Below are positions 8,571 to 17,955 of a stretch of 64,000 nt of DNA, piece by piece. The position numbers and the translations under genes are program-made. The notes below the pieces were generated by a model, which saw only the letters and a program-made list of their open reading frames with translations, was not told the origin of the DNA and did not search any database. Position 1 is the first letter of the stretch. Each line of letters starts with the position of its first letter. Source of the stretch: Hymenobacter negativus (GTDB taxonomy: Bacteria > Bacteroidota > Bacteroidia > Cytophagales > Hymenobacteraceae); NCBI RefSeq assembly GCF_017571495.1, contig NZ_JAGETZ010000020.1, positions 1-64,000 on the forward strand, read 5' to 3'.

Positions 8571-9636
8571 AAGCAGCACGGCCCATTTGGCGCAGGAACA
8601 GAACGTGCGAAACCACTGCCGAGCGGGTACGGGCGTAGTTATTGTAGGTCACATCGAACTCAGCACACACTTGCTGCACAATTTTGCTGATGGCCGGGTA
8701 GTGTACGTGCGAGATTTTTGGAAACAAGTGGTGCTCAATTTGGAAGTTAAGACCACCAACCAGCCAGCTTACTACCTTATTATCGGTGGCAAAATTGGCC
8801 GTAGTGCGTACCTGATGAATAGCCCATTCATCTTCCAGCTTATGTGTGGTAGGGCAAGGCACAGGAAAAGCCGCGTCTTCAACCGTGTGGGCCAACTGAA
8901 ACACCATGCTCAGCACGAGGCCGGCGACAGCCGTGCTCAGCATGAAGCCAGCAAACCACGGCAGGAAGCCCACCATGTAAATAGGCAGGGCCACATAGAG
9001 CACCAGATTCAGCGCTTTGAATCCCCAAAAGCTAACGTGCTCGCCGGTATTCATGGGCTTGAGGCCGATGGCACCGATTTGGCGGGAGAAGTATTTCTGG
9101 TAGTCCATGGCGAAAATCCAGGACGTGTAGAGCATGCAGTAGAGGGCCCAGAAGTAGAAATGCTGGTAGCGGTGCAGCGGGTGCTTGGGCTGGTCGGGCG
9201 TCATGCGCATCCAAGGCTGGATGTTGATGTCGTCGTCATGGCCCTCGATGTTGGTGTAGGTGTGGTGGATGAGGTTGTGCTTGGAGTTCCACATGTAGGG
9301 GCTGCCACCGAGCACACCCAGCGTATAAGCGGCCAGCTTGTTCACCCAGGCAAAGCGCGAGAAGCTACCGTGCGCCCCGTCGTGCATTACATTAAAGCCG
9401 ATGGCCGCAATAACACAGCCCAGCAGGGCGCATTCGAGCAGAGCCCAGCCCCAGGCCGGCGTGAAAAACACCAGATGTACGTAGAGCACCGCCATCATGC
9501 TTACCAGCAGCACGCCCTTGAAAATAAGGCTTGCATCACCCGTCATCCGCTGGCCGGATTCCTCAAAGTATTGATTTATCCGGGTTTTGAGCTCGGTGTG
9601 AAACGAGCGGGTTGCAGCGAACTTAGGGAGGGCCAT
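8569..9636 (-). CDS. Membrane fatty acid desaturase (front-end-like)
   Basis: A 355-residue integral membrane di-iron desaturase. Histidine boxes are HDGAHG at 85-90, HNLIHH at 120-125 and QIEHH near residue 300. A glutamine replacing the first histidine of the third box is typical of front-end (delta-5/delta-6-like) and related acyl-lipid desaturases. There is no cytochrome b5 domain, so reducing power must come from a separate partner. Hydrophobic segments flank the boxes. The ATG at 9636 is preferred over an upstream TTG. A TACATTTG -7 box lies about 27 bases upstream. Regiospecificity cannot be read from sequence. Confidence 0.9.
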   Translation of the reverse strand: MALPKFAATRSFHTELKTRINQYFEESGQRMTGDASLIFKGVLLVSMMAVLYVHLVFFTPAWGWALLECALLGCVIAAIGFNVMHDGAHGSFSRFAWVNKLAAYTLGVLGGSPYMWNSKHNLIHHTYTNIEGHDDDINIQPWMRMTPDQPKHPLHRYQHFYFWALYCMLYTSWIFAMDYQKYFSRQIGAIGLKPMNTGEHVSFWGFKALNLVLYVALPIYMVGFLPWFAGFMLSTAVAGLVLSMVFQLAHTVEDAAFPVPCPTTHKLEDEWAIHQVRTTANFATDNKVVSWLVGGLNFQIEHHLFPKISHVHYPAISKIVQQVCAEFDVTYNNYARTRSAVVSHVLFLRQMGRAA

Positions 9637-9662
9637 GGGCAAGACTTAATTGAGATGAAGGA

Positions 9663-9670
9663 CAAATGTA
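9663..9670 (-). promoter_or_regulatory. -7 promoter element for the desaturase gene
   Basis: The minus strand reads TACATTTG, a full match to TAnnTTTG, placed so that transcription would start about 20 bases before the ATG. No good -33 TTG is seen at the usual spacing. Confidence 0.4.
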
Positions 9671-9697
9671 CTCTTTCCCAACCCCGTACCGCTGAAC

Positions 9698-10189
9698 TTA
9701 ATTCAGATACGCGTGCCAGTTTTGGTCAATAGTACCAGCCGAGAGCTTGAGGAAGCCCGCCAGCGTAGGCTTTTTGGGTTGCTGCCGGATGGTCAAACCC
9801 GCCTCATTGGGCGTGTGGTGGCCTTTAGCGTGGTTGCAGCGGGCGCAGGCCGTGAGCAGATTGGTCCACGAAGATTCTCCGCCGCGGGAGCGGGGCACAA
9901 CGTGGTCCAAGGTTAAGTTTTTGGTCGAGCCGCAGTATTGACACTCGAAATGGTCGCGCTTGAAAATGTTATGCCGACTTAAAGCAATGCCTTTGTATGG
10001 CACGCGCACGTAGCGCTGCAAGCGAATGATGCTCGGCTTGGGGTAGACCTGCGAGATGGTTCGCAGCGTGCCATCAGACTTCGCTACCATCTCCGCTTTG
10101 TCGAGAAACAAAAGCACAAACGCCTTTTGCACGCTGCACAGGGTAATGGCGGTATAGTCGCCATTCAGCACTAACACTTTTTGGTCCAT
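9698..10189 (-). CDS. HNH endonuclease family protein
   Basis: A 163-residue protein. The C-terminal half holds an HNH fold: zinc-binding pair CQYC, then LTLDHVVPRSRGG (catalytic His), the Asn of TNL, and a second pair CARC followed by NHAKGHHTP. The N-terminal half starts MDQKVLVLNGDY. Similar stand-alone HNH proteins of this length are common in Bacteroidota; their role is not settled, and no restriction or phage genes are nearby. The start is fixed by an ATG abutting a structured leader (10190-10254), which suggests control of translation. Confidence 0.85.
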   Translation of the reverse strand: MDQKVLVLNGDYTAITLCSVQKAFVLLFLDKAEMVAKSDGTLRTISQVYPKPSIIRLQRYVRVPYKGIALSRHNIFKRDHFECQYCGSTKNLTLDHVVPRSRGGESSWTNLLTACARCNHAKGHHTPNEAGLTIRQQPKKPTLAGFLKLSAGTIDQNWHAYLN

Positions 10190-10254
10190 ATACGCTTGTG
10201 GGGTCGGATAACCCGCCGAAAGCTAGCGGTTTCCGACCAGATAAACAAGCGTAT
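10190..10254 (-). promoter_or_regulatory. Structured leader of the HNH gene
   Basis: On the minus strand three helices nest immediately before the ATG. The outer pairs ATACGCTTGT with ACAAGCGTAT (plus-strand 10245-10254 and 10190-10199). The middle pairs GGTCGGA with TCCGACC (10232-10238 and 10202-10208). The inner AACCGC pairs with GCGGGTT around one bulge. The last base of the outer helix is next to the start codon. It matches no riboswitch I recognise. Confidence 0.5.
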
Positions 10255-10379
10255 GGGAGTTAAGTTCAGCGGAGAATCAGGGTGGCCCCGATTCGGACAG
10301 CCTCACCCTCAACCCTTCTCCTCAGGGAGAGAAAATCTAACGATTTCCATTCGCGCACAACAGGCATCGGACCTCTCCC

Positions 10380-11171
10380 CTACTCCGGCAGCAGGCGCTT
10401 GATAAGGCGGAGCTTGTGCGAATAGCGCTGCCGGTCGCGGTTGAAAATCCCGTTGTGGTCAAGCGGGTCGAGGCGGACTTCGCCGTGGGCGTGCAGGATT
10501 TGGCTTTCCTCCATCACCATGCCGACGTGCACGATGCGTCCTTCAGAATTATCGAAAAAGGCCAGGTCGCCGGGCTTGGTCTGGGTCACGAAGTCGACCG
10601 TGCGGCCGTGGTCAATCTGCTGGCGGGCATCGCGGGGGAGTTGGATGCCGACCAAGCCATAGAGCTGCTGACACAGGCCGGAGCAATCGAGGCCGAAGAT
10701 GCTTTTGCCTCCCCATACATAAGGTGCCTTCAGGTACATGAGGGCAGTTTTACGCAGCAATGCGGCCTGGCGGGCGGTATCGGGGGCGGCGGCGGGGTTG
10801 GTGGCGGTGCCGTTGTAGAAGTAGTTACGGGCCCCGATACGGACGTTCATCCCATCGAAAAACGGCAGGCGACACCCAAGCGTAAGCGGAATTTTGGTGG
10901 TAGCGTCGCTCACGGCCTGTACGACGTCAAGGGCACGGGGATGGTCGTGAGCGCACCAATCGGTGTAGTACTCGGTGGAAACCGGGGTGTGCTGCTTGAT
11001 GTCAATCCAGCCCACGTAGTTGTCGGCAGCAAGCTGCACCTGGAGCCAGCTTTCTTGGGTAACCAGAATCTGGTAGCACTCGCCAAACAGCAGTTGGGTA
11101 ACGAGTTCGGCCCGGTCGTTGGGCTCGGCGCGGACGGGGACGGCGCTCAGGGCGCAGATGCCGGGATTCAA
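10380..11171 (-). CDS. SH3-NlpC/P60 cell-wall peptidase
   Basis: A 263-residue putative gamma-D-glutamyl-diamino acid endopeptidase acting on peptidoglycan peptides. The N-terminal part (about 5-60) is a bacterial SH3-like domain (PVRAEPNDRAELVTQLLFGE). The C-terminal NlpC/P60 domain has the nucleophile Cys in LDCSGLCQQ, the His in IVHVGMV, and a further polar residue in HAHGEVR. There is no clear signal peptide in this frame. The start is a TTG at 11171 giving MNPGICALS, the usual beginning in this family; no ATG fits. It may act in recycling of wall peptides or be exported by another route. Confidence 0.87.
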   Translation of the reverse strand: MNPGICALSAVPVRAEPNDRAELVTQLLFGECYQILVTQESWLQVQLAADNYVGWIDIKQHTPVSTEYYTDWCAHDHPRALDVVQAVSDATTKIPLTLGCRLPFFDGMNVRIGARNYFYNGTATNPAAAPDTARQAALLRKTALMYLKAPYVWGGKSIFGLDCSGLCQQLYGLVGIQLPRDARQQIDHGRTVDFVTQTKPGDLAFFDNSEGRIVHVGMVMEESQILHAHGEVRLDPLDHNGIFNRDRQRYSHKLRLIKRLLPE

Positions 11172-11306
11172 GATAATGTAAAAATGTGGGTGATGTGGAA
11201 ACGCTGAGAATTAGATTAACTCATGCTTCCAACTGACTACAAAGATGCTAGTGTTGCTTTGAATGCGACTTTCTCCTAGTCACATTTTCACATCTACCGA
11301 CACCTG

Positions 11307-11765
11307 TTACATCCTTTCCATGTCGCGCTTCTGGGCTTTTTCCTTGAGGTCGTTGCGCTTATCGTAGAGTTTTTTGCCCTGGGCAAGGGCGATTTCGATT
11401 TTAGCAAAGCCGCGGTCGGTTACAAATAGGCGCAGGGGGATGATGGTAAGGCCTTGGTCCACGCTCTTGCCGGCCAACTGCTTGAGCTCGCGCTTGTTGA
11501 GCAAGAGCTTACGGGTGCGCATGGCGTCGTGGTTGTTGTAAGTACCTAAGGAATAGGGGGCGATGCGAATGGAGTGAATCCAGAGGTCGCCACGCTGGTC
11601 GAAAGTGCAGTAGCCATCCGTGAGGTTTACGTTGCCTTCGCGGATGCTTTTTATTTCGGTGCCCTGTAGCATCACACCCGCGTCGTACTTAGCCAGGAAG
11701 GAATATTCGTGGCTGGCACGGCGGTTTTTGATGTTGATGATGACAGGTTTATCGTCTTTGGCCAT
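11307..11765 (-). CDS. smpB: SsrA-binding protein SmpB
   Basis: Binds tmRNA and delivers it to stalled ribosomes for trans-translation. At 152 residues from the ATG at 11765 (MAKDDKPVIIN), the length is typical. Family signatures include KNRRASHEYS, GTEIKSIREGNVNL and the basic C-terminal tail KKLYDKRNDLKEKAQKRD that enters the mRNA channel. A TTG-initiated extension upstream is not supported. A TACCTTTG box lies about 60 bases upstream. tsaD follows upstream on the same strand. ssrA itself is not in the window. Confidence 0.97.
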   Translation of the reverse strand: MAKDDKPVIINIKNRRASHEYSFLAKYDAGVMLQGTEIKSIREGNVNLTDGYCTFDQRGDLWIHSIRIAPYSLGTYNNHDAMRTRKLLLNKRELKQLAGKSVDQGLTIIPLRLFVTDRGFAKIEIALAQGKKLYDKRNDLKEKAQKRDMERM

Positions 11766-11823
11766 TGGGCTAATTGTCAGGTGTTCGTTGCCAGTTGCCA
11801 AGCGACGGCGGCAGATGGGGCGG

Positions 11824-11831
11824 CAAAGGTA
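11824..11831 (-). promoter_or_regulatory. -7 promoter element for smpB
   Basis: The minus strand reads TACCTTTG, the same 8-mer as at tRNA-Cys and rpsA, lying in the 106-base smpB-tsaD spacer. It predicts a leader of about 55 nt. No strong -33 element is seen. Confidence 0.45.
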
Positions 11832-11871
11832 GACTTGTTCGAGCGCGGAGCGCTACAGAACATAACGCTCC

Positions 11872-12885
11872 TTACGTCAGCTTCAGGCGTGGGTTGGGGC
11901 TGGTGAGTTGGTCGGCGAACTCGCCGGCTTCGTACTGAAAGTGGGCCGTCATGGCCACCATAGCGGCGTTGTCGGTGCAAAAGGCAAAGTCAGGAATGAA
12001 TACCTGCCAGCCTTGCACCACAGCTTCGGATTCCAGGGCAGTGCGCAGGCCAGAGTTGGCGGCCACGCCGCCAGCCAGCGCTACTTGAGTAAGGCCTGTA
12101 TCGGCGGCGGCGCGGCGGAGCTGGCGGAGCAACGTGGCCACGATGGTGTGCTGGATACTAGCGCAGAGGTCGGCCAGGTTTTCAGCGATGAAATCTGAAT
12201 TAGCAGCTACCTCCTTTTTCAGGAAGTACATCACCGAAGTTTTCAGGCCACTGAAGGAGAAATCATAGCCCGGCATGGTGCCTACCGGGAACGAAAAGCG
12301 CTGTGGGTTGCCCTGGCGAGCTAGCTTGTCGAGGTGAGGGCCGCCGGGGTATGGCAGGCCGAGCAGCTTGGCGGTTTTGTCGAAGGCCTCACCAGCGGCA
12401 TCGTCGATGGTTTGGCCAATGACATCCATTTCCAACGCCGACTTCACCACCACCAGCTGCGTATGACCGCCGCTCACGGTGAGGCAGAGGAAAGGAAATT
12501 CCGGCTTAGGGTCGCGCAGGAAGTGGGCCAGGATGTGAGCGCGCATGTGGTTCACGGCCAGCAGTGGCTTATCCAGCGCCAGCGCCAGCGTCTTGGCAAA
12601 CATGCCGCCTACCAATAAGGAACCAAGCAGGCCCGGTCCCTGCGTGACGGCTACCGCGTCGAGGTCGGCCTTGGTGATGCCAGCCTCTTTGAGGGCGGCC
12701 GTGACAACGGGCAGCAAGTGCTGCTGGTGGGCGCGGGAGGCCAGTTCGGGCACCACACCGCCATACTGCTCGTGTACTTTTTGGGTGGCGACGACGTTGC
12801 TCAGGAGTTGGCCGCCAGCCAGGACGGCTGCGCCGGTGTCATCACAGGAGGATTCGAGCGCGAGAATGATGGGATGAGCAGGCAA
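11872..12885 (-). CDS. tsaD: tRNA threonylcarbamoyladenosine transferase TsaD
   Basis: The catalytic subunit that transfers threonylcarbamoyl to A37 of ANN-decoding tRNAs, working with TsaB, TsaC and TsaE. The ASKHA-fold signature ALESSCDDTGAAV is near the N-terminus and the metal-binding HMRAH lies around residue 110; SGGHTQLV, FDKTAKLLGL and AGGVAANSGLR follow. Length 337 residues from a TTG start at 12885 (TTG CCT GCT CAT), which gives the expected distance to ESSCDDT; a second TTG 42 bases upstream would add a non-conserved extension. It is divergent from tamB. Confidence 0.95.
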   Translation of the reverse strand: MPAHPIILALESSCDDTGAAVLAGGQLLSNVVATQKVHEQYGGVVPELASRAHQQHLLPVVTAALKEAGITKADLDAVAVTQGPGLLGSLLVGGMFAKTLALALDKPLLAVNHMRAHILAHFLRDPKPEFPFLCLTVSGGHTQLVVVKSALEMDVIGQTIDDAAGEAFDKTAKLLGLPYPGGPHLDKLARQGNPQRFSFPVGTMPGYDFSFSGLKTSVMYFLKKEVAANSDFIAENLADLCASIQHTIVATLLRQLRRAAADTGLTQVALAGGVAANSGLRTALESEAVVQGWQVFIPDFAFCTDNAAMVAMTAHFQYEAGEFADQLTSPNPRLKLT

Positions 12886-13189
12886 GGTGATAATGCGGAA
12901 AAAGTGGACAGGGCGGGCAGGCAGCAACTCAACTTTGGGCGGTATGAATTGTCGATAAATTCACGGGCTAAGTCGATTTTATGCCGGCGCCGCGCTGGTG
13001 CGGGGACACGAAATGCAAAGTTCGTGTTACGGGCTCAATTTGGCCCTAACGGGGCTAAACGGTGCTTCGTAAACAGCCGTTCCCTTGGCCTGATAATTGG
13101 TCGGGGCGGTCAAGGCTTGCCATTCACCACCAAAAAACCGCAACTTTGCGGATTAAACCGCGTTTTTCGCATTCAACTGTTCTGCTCCG
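12886..13189. other. Divergent tsaD-tamB intergenic region
   Basis: 304 bases between two divergent starts. It contains a tamB promoter candidate at 13117-13148. On the tsaD side no good -7 box is visible. I see no small ORF or RNA gene. Confidence 0.5.
13117..13148 (+). promoter_or_regulatory. Probable tamB promoter
   Basis: TTG at 13117-13119 and CAACTTTG at 13141-13148, separated by 21 bases. The -7 box differs from TAnnTTTG only in its first base. The predicted transcription start is about 35 bases before the GTG start codon. Confidence 0.4.
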
Positions 13190-16100
13190 GTGCGTCGTTT
13201 CTTCGCCATTCTGCTGAAAATACTGCTGGGCCTCGGGCTACTGATAGTATTGGCCGTGGGGGCAGCCTTGGTGGCACTGCGCATTCCGAGCGTGCAAACG
13301 CGGCTGGCTCATGAGGCGGCGGACGTACTCACAAACAAGTTCGGGCAGCAGGTCACGATTGGAGGAATTGACATTCGGCCGTTTTCCAGCGTGCTGCTCG
13401 AAGGGGTGAGCGTGAAGGACCGACGCGGCGGCGAATTGCTCAGCATTGGGCGGGCTGACGCAGATATTTCGCTGTTTTCGGTGTTCGACCCACGACACCT
13501 GCACATTGCTACCCTCACGCTGAATGAGCCGCGATTCGTGTTGAAAAATCTGGCTGGCCAACCTGATTCGACTACGTTCAGCCAGCTGATGGCGACGGTA
13601 AAACGCTTGATTGGCCCTTCAACGGACACGACCAAGTCAGCACCGTTTGACTTCAAAGTAGGCTCCGTAGCCCTGCGCAACGGCCATTTCGCCATTGAGA
13701 AGGCCGACGTGCCCCACTCCCCCACCTACGGCAAAAGCATCGACTACGACCACCTATTGGTGGACAGTATCTATGCCGACATTTCCAACATCCGCCTCGG
13801 CGACACGCTGGGACTGCGCATCAGCCATCTGCATGCCGTGGAAACCCCCTCGCAGTCGCAGCTCCGCGAAATCACGGCGGACATGACCTACGGGCCACAT
13901 TTCTGGGAGTTCAAGAACCTGAGCTTGCGCGTGGGCCGCAGTCAAATCAAAGACTACGTGCGCTTTGAATTCCGGGTATTCACCAACTTCACCGATTATA
14001 ATGACTCGATGAAGACCATTGCGCGGCTACACGGCTCGCAGGTTTTCACGGATGACATTGCCAAGTTTGCCCCGCAGCTGAGCGAGATGCACGAGTCTGT
14101 AGCCCTGTCGGGGGATGCATCGGGCTACGTGCGTGATTTTAAAGTGAATAACCTTGATGTGCGCTATGGCAAGGGTACGCACATTGTGGCCAAACGCGCC
14201 CACGCCGACGGCCTGCCTAATTACAAGGAAAGCCTGATTGACCTGCGCCTGCTCCCTTCGGTGGTGATGACCAGCGACTTGAAGAAGTGGCTGCCGGCTT
14301 CCGCTAATAAGTTTGTGCAGAAGCTGGGCACGGTAAAATTGCAGGGCCAGGTGCTGGGCTTTTACGATGACTTTGTGGCCAATGCGTCGTTCGATACGGC
14401 GCTGGGGTTTGTGGCAACGGACGTTAACCTCAAAACCAAAACAGACCTAACGCATGCTACCTATGAGGGGACGGTGCGCTCCAACGCCTTCCAGTTGGGG
14501 AAATTTCTGGGAGACGAAAGCATTATCCGCGACGTTACGCTAAATGGGCGCGTGGAAGGGACCGGCTTCCTGCCGGCCTCTGCTTTGGGCAAGGCCAAGC
14601 TCACGGTGCCCGCCATCTGGCTGAATGGCTACCGCTACCGCAACATTGCGCTGGATGGCAGCTTCCGGCCGCAACACTTCAGCGGGCATGCCAGCGTGAA
14701 CGACCCGGCCGTGCGCCTGGTAGCCGATGGCAATATTGACCTGGAGCGCAAGCATGAGAACGTAGACGTCAAGACTAAAATTGACTATGCCAACCTGCGC
14801 ACGCTGGGCCTGCTGAGCCAGCCACTGGTGGTATCTACCACGGCCAATGTCCATTTTAAAGGCGTACAACTCGACTCACTTATTGGCTACGCCTACCTGC
14901 GGCACTCGCACTTCAGCATGGGCACCCGCACGCTGAGCCTCGATACGCTTGATGTAGTGAGCACCCGCAACCGCCTGAACCAACGCAAAATAACGCTGCG
15001 TTCGGAAGCCGTGGATGGCCGCGTGGCCGGCACTTTCAACACTTCTGACGTGGTGCGCGATGTACAAACCCTCATCACCGAATACCGCCTCAACTTTGAG
15101 AGTAACCCTGCGGCCACAGCCGACTACTACCGCCGCAAGCAGCAACGCGTGCTGCCAGTGTATCAGGTCGATTTGCAGCTCAATCTGAAAAAGCCAACCC
15201 CGCTGCTGGCGCTATTCGTGCCCGACTTGCAGGTGGCCAATGGCAGCCGCATCGACGGTTCGTTCCGCAATGGCGAAACGTCGATATTCCAGCTCGGTGG
15301 GCACCTTGACAGCCTGAGTTATGGCCCGGTGCACACCATAAACAACGATTTTGACTTCCTGACGTCGAAGCTGCCCTACCAGTCCGATATTCTGGCGCAG
15401 GCCAGCGTGACGAGTGCGCGGCAGTTATTGCCGGGGCTGGGCCGCACCGAAAACTTCTTCGTGGAAGGCGTGTGGGACCAGCAGCACATCAACTTCTCGA
15501 CCGCACTGGCCCAGACGGGCACCACTAACCGGGCCCGCATCAACGGCTCGCTGGGCTTTCTGGCACGAGCCGTGGAGCTGGTATTCCGGCAGTCGGACGT
15601 ACATCTGCTGGAAAAGGACTGGACTATTGCAGCCGATAACTCGGTGCGGATTTCAGATTACGGCCGCGAGTTTGACATTAAGAACCTGACGTTTAGCAAC
15701 GGGGTGCAGTTTGTGGGTGCGCAAGGCTTTATCTCGCCCGATGCCAGCAAGCCACCCTTGGAACTCCAGCTCAAGGACTTCGAACTGGCTACACTTAACC
15801 CACTTACCGGCCAGCGTCTGGGCGGGCGCGTTAATGCTCAGGGAACCGTGAGTGGCATCTACGGCCCGCTAGCCATCAACAGCACACTCGGCGTGGATTC
15901 GCTGACGTATGACGGCACACTGATTGGTCAGGTGGCTGGCCACGGCGACTGGGACAACGCTGCCAGCAAGCTGCGCGTGAACCTGGACGTGGCCCGCAAT
16001 AATCAATTGGTGCTGAATGTACTTGGCGACATTTCCCCCAGAGACGCTACTAACCAGTTGAACCTAACAGGCAAGCTCAATGATGCGCCCATTGTGCTGG

Positions 16101-17818
16101 CCCAGCCTTTTTTGGGCTCGCTATTCAAAAACCTGGGCGGCACCGGGCAGGGCGAGCTACGGCTCACCGGGCGGTTCGACTCGCCTAACCTGCTGGGCTT
16201 GGTAGATGTGAGTAATGGCCGTCTTACGTTTGGCTATCTGGGGACTACGTACACATTTGCCGACCGCGTCAGCTTCACGAATACATCGATAGAATTCCAC
16301 AGCATTAAGCTACGCGACGCGTTGGGCAATACTGGCACTGTGGATGGCATCGTGCATCACAAAGGCTTCAAAAATATGAGCCTGGATATTGCGGCTAATT
16401 TCCGTAAGCTTCAGGTGCTCAATACGACCCGCAAGGATAATGACCTGTATTTTGGTACGGCCTACGCAACTGGCACTGCCCGCGTAACCGGCCCCACCGA
16501 CGACCTCAACGTGGTGGTGCGGGCCAGCAGCGAGGCCGGTACCCGCCTGTCGCTGCCCCTCGACAATGCGGCCAAAGCTGAGAAGGCCGGTTACATCAAG
16601 TTTGTGAACCACAACCCATTGGGTGATACTGTCATCACCAAAAAGGCAGTAGCAATAAGTGCGCAGGACAAGGTCGACCTATCGGGCATCACGCTGAACA
16701 TGAACCTGACCGTGACACCGGAAGCCTACATCGAAATTTTGCTGGATGAAAGCACGGGCGATGTCATTCGCGGCTCAGCGGCGGGGCAGTTGCGCATGGC
16801 CATCGACACACGCGGCGAGTTCAACATGTACGGGCAGGTAGAAATTGTGCGCGGCGCGTACAACTTCACGCTGCAAGGCTTGATTAACAAGGAATTTGTG
16901 GTCCGGCCCGGCGGCATTATTTCCTGGAACGGCGACCCGCTGGCCGGCGAAATGAATGTGACGGCCACTTATACGCAGCGCACATCGCTGGCTCCCGTGC
17001 TGGGCACCAGCAGCGCCTCGGGCACCGGCGCGGGCAGCGTGGCCGTGGTGCCCGTCACGGCCGTGATGACGCTGACCGGCCCCCTGCTGCTGCCGGCTAT
17101 CAAGCTCAACCTTGAATTTAACGATGCGCCGGGCACGCTCCAGGGTGATTTAGCGGCATTCACGGCCTCCCTGCGAAATGACGAGCAGGAGCTTAACCGT
17201 CAGGTTTTCAGTCTGCTGGTTTTTAAGCAGCTCTCGCCGCCTGGCTCTTTTGGCAACACCATTTCCATTCGTGGTCAGGACAATACGGTGCAGAATAGTC
17301 TGGGTCAGATTCTGAGTACCCAGCTGGGCCTGCTCACGTCACAGATTGACCAGAACCTTGAAATTGACTTCAACATCAACGGTCTGACCGCCGAGCAGCT
17401 GCAGGCGCTGCAGGTGCGCCTGAGCTACTCTTTCCTCAACGGCCGCCTACGTGTGACCCGGGAAGGCGGCTTCACCAACAACCCCAACCTGGTGAATAGT
17501 AGCACCGGTGGCAGCACGACTCCCACGAGTGGCAACACCGCCGGTCAGGCGTCTCTACTCGGCGACCTCAGCCTGGAGTATTACCTGCGGGCCGATGGCA
17601 AGTTCCGGGCAAAGCTGCGTTATGAAACCACCCCGCGCGACCTCGAAACCATCAACCAGCCCCGCGCCGGCCTCTCGTTGCTGCACACTGAGCAATTCAA
17701 TTCCTTCGGGGAGCTTTTCCGCCGCAAGAATCCGAAGAAGAGCGTCCGCAACACCCAAAAAGCCCGCGAAGGCAAGGAGGTGATGACCGTGGACGAAGAC
17801 CCAAAAACGAATTTGTAA
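13190..17818 (+). CDS. tamB: TamB-family envelope translocation/lipid transport protein
   Basis: A 1,542-residue AsmA/TamB-superfamily protein. An N-terminal transmembrane anchor (LLGLGLLIVLAVGAALVAL) is followed by a very long repetitive beta-rich periplasmic region and a C-terminal TamB (DUF490) domain, roughly 1100-1500, with segments such as GQVEIVRGAYNFTLQGLINKE-like strands and FSLLVFKQLSPPG. TamB with TamA (or BamA) bridges the inner and outer membranes and is implicated in outer-membrane protein assembly and phospholipid transport. The start is GTG at 13190 (MRRFFAILLK). A tamA homologue is not in the window. The region after 1480 is a basic, disordered tail. Confidence 0.92.
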   Translation: MRRFFAILLKILLGLGLLIVLAVGAALVALRIPSVQTRLAHEAADVLTNKFGQQVTIGGIDIRPFSSVLLEGVSVKDRRGGELLSIGRADADISLFSVFDPRHLHIATLTLNEPRFVLKNLAGQPDSTTFSQLMATVKRLIGPSTDTTKSAPFDFKVGSVALRNGHFAIEKADVPHSPTYGKSIDYDHLLVDSIYADISNIRLGDTLGLRISHLHAVETPSQSQLREITADMTYGPHFWEFKNLSLRVGRSQIKDYVRFEFRVFTNFTDYNDSMKTIARLHGSQVFTDDIAKFAPQLSEMHESVALSGDASGYVRDFKVNNLDVRYGKGTHIVAKRAHADGLPNYKESLIDLRLLPSVVMTSDLKKWLPASANKFVQKLGTVKLQGQVLGFYDDFVANASFDTALGFVATDVNLKTKTDLTHATYEGTVRSNAFQLGKFLGDESIIRDVTLNGRVEGTGFLPASALGKAKLTVPAIWLNGYRYRNIALDGSFRPQHFSGHASVNDPAVRLVADGNIDLERKHENVDVKTKIDYANLRTLGLLSQPLVVSTTANVHFKGVQLDSLIGYAYLRHSHFSMGTRTLSLDTLDVVSTRNRLNQRKITLRSEAVDGRVAGTFNTSDVVRDVQTLITEYRLNFESNPAATADYYRRKQQRVLPVYQVDLQLNLKKPTPLLALFVPDLQVANGSRIDGSFRNGETSIFQLGGHLDSLSYGPVHTINNDFDFLTSKLPYQSDILAQASVTSARQLLPGLGRTENFFVEGVWDQQHINFSTALAQTGTTNRARINGSLGFLARAVELVFRQSDVHLLEKDWTIAADNSVRISDYGREFDIKNLTFSNGVQFVGAQGFISPDASKPPLELQLKDFELATLNPLTGQRLGGRVNAQGTVSGIYGPLAINSTLGVDSLTYDGTLIGQVAGHGDWDNAASKLRVNLDVARNNQLVLNVLGDISPRDATNQLNLTGKLNDAPIVLAQPFLGSLFKNLGGTGQGELRLTGRFDSPNLLGLVDVSNGRLTFGYLGTTYTFADRVSFTNTSIEFHSIKLRDALGNTGTVDGIVHHKGFKNMSLDIAANFRKLQVLNTTRKDNDLYFGTAYATGTARVTGPTDDLNVVVRASSEAGTRLSLPLDNAAKAEKAGYIKFVNHNPLGDTVITKKAVAISAQDKVDLSGITLNMNLTVTPEAYIEILLDESTGDVIRGSAAGQLRMAIDTRGEFNMYGQVEIVRGAYNFTLQGLINKEFVVRPGGIISWNGDPLAGEMNVTATYTQRTSLAPVLGTSSASGTGAGSVAVVPVTAVMTLTGPLLLPAIKLNLEFNDAPGTLQGDLAAFTASLRNDEQELNRQVFSLLVFKQLSPPGSFGNTISIRGQDNTVQNSLGQILSTQLGLLTSQIDQNLEIDFNINGLTAEQLQALQVRLSYSFLNGRLRVTREGGFTNNPNLVNSSTGGSTTPTSGNTAGQASLLGDLSLEYYLRADGKFRAKLRYETTPRDLETINQPRAGLSLLHTEQFNSFGELFRRKNPKKSVRNTQKAREGKEVMTVDEDPKTNL

Positions 17819-17940
17819 AACCAGTTAGCAATTAGCGTGAGCGGTTACCACTTGCCTTTACGTGGCTCGGTTTACGCCATTTAGTAGACAACGGGCCTGG
17901 AATTGTTCCCTAATAACTGCCAACTGCTGACTGCCAAGAT

Positions 17941-17948
17941 TACCTTTG
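17941..17948 (+). promoter_or_regulatory. -7 promoter element abutting ftsX
   Basis: TACCTTTG ends 7 bases before the ftsX ATG, so the transcript would have almost no leader. The -33 position has no clear TTG. Confidence 0.45.
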
Positions 17949-17955
17949 CCTGAAT

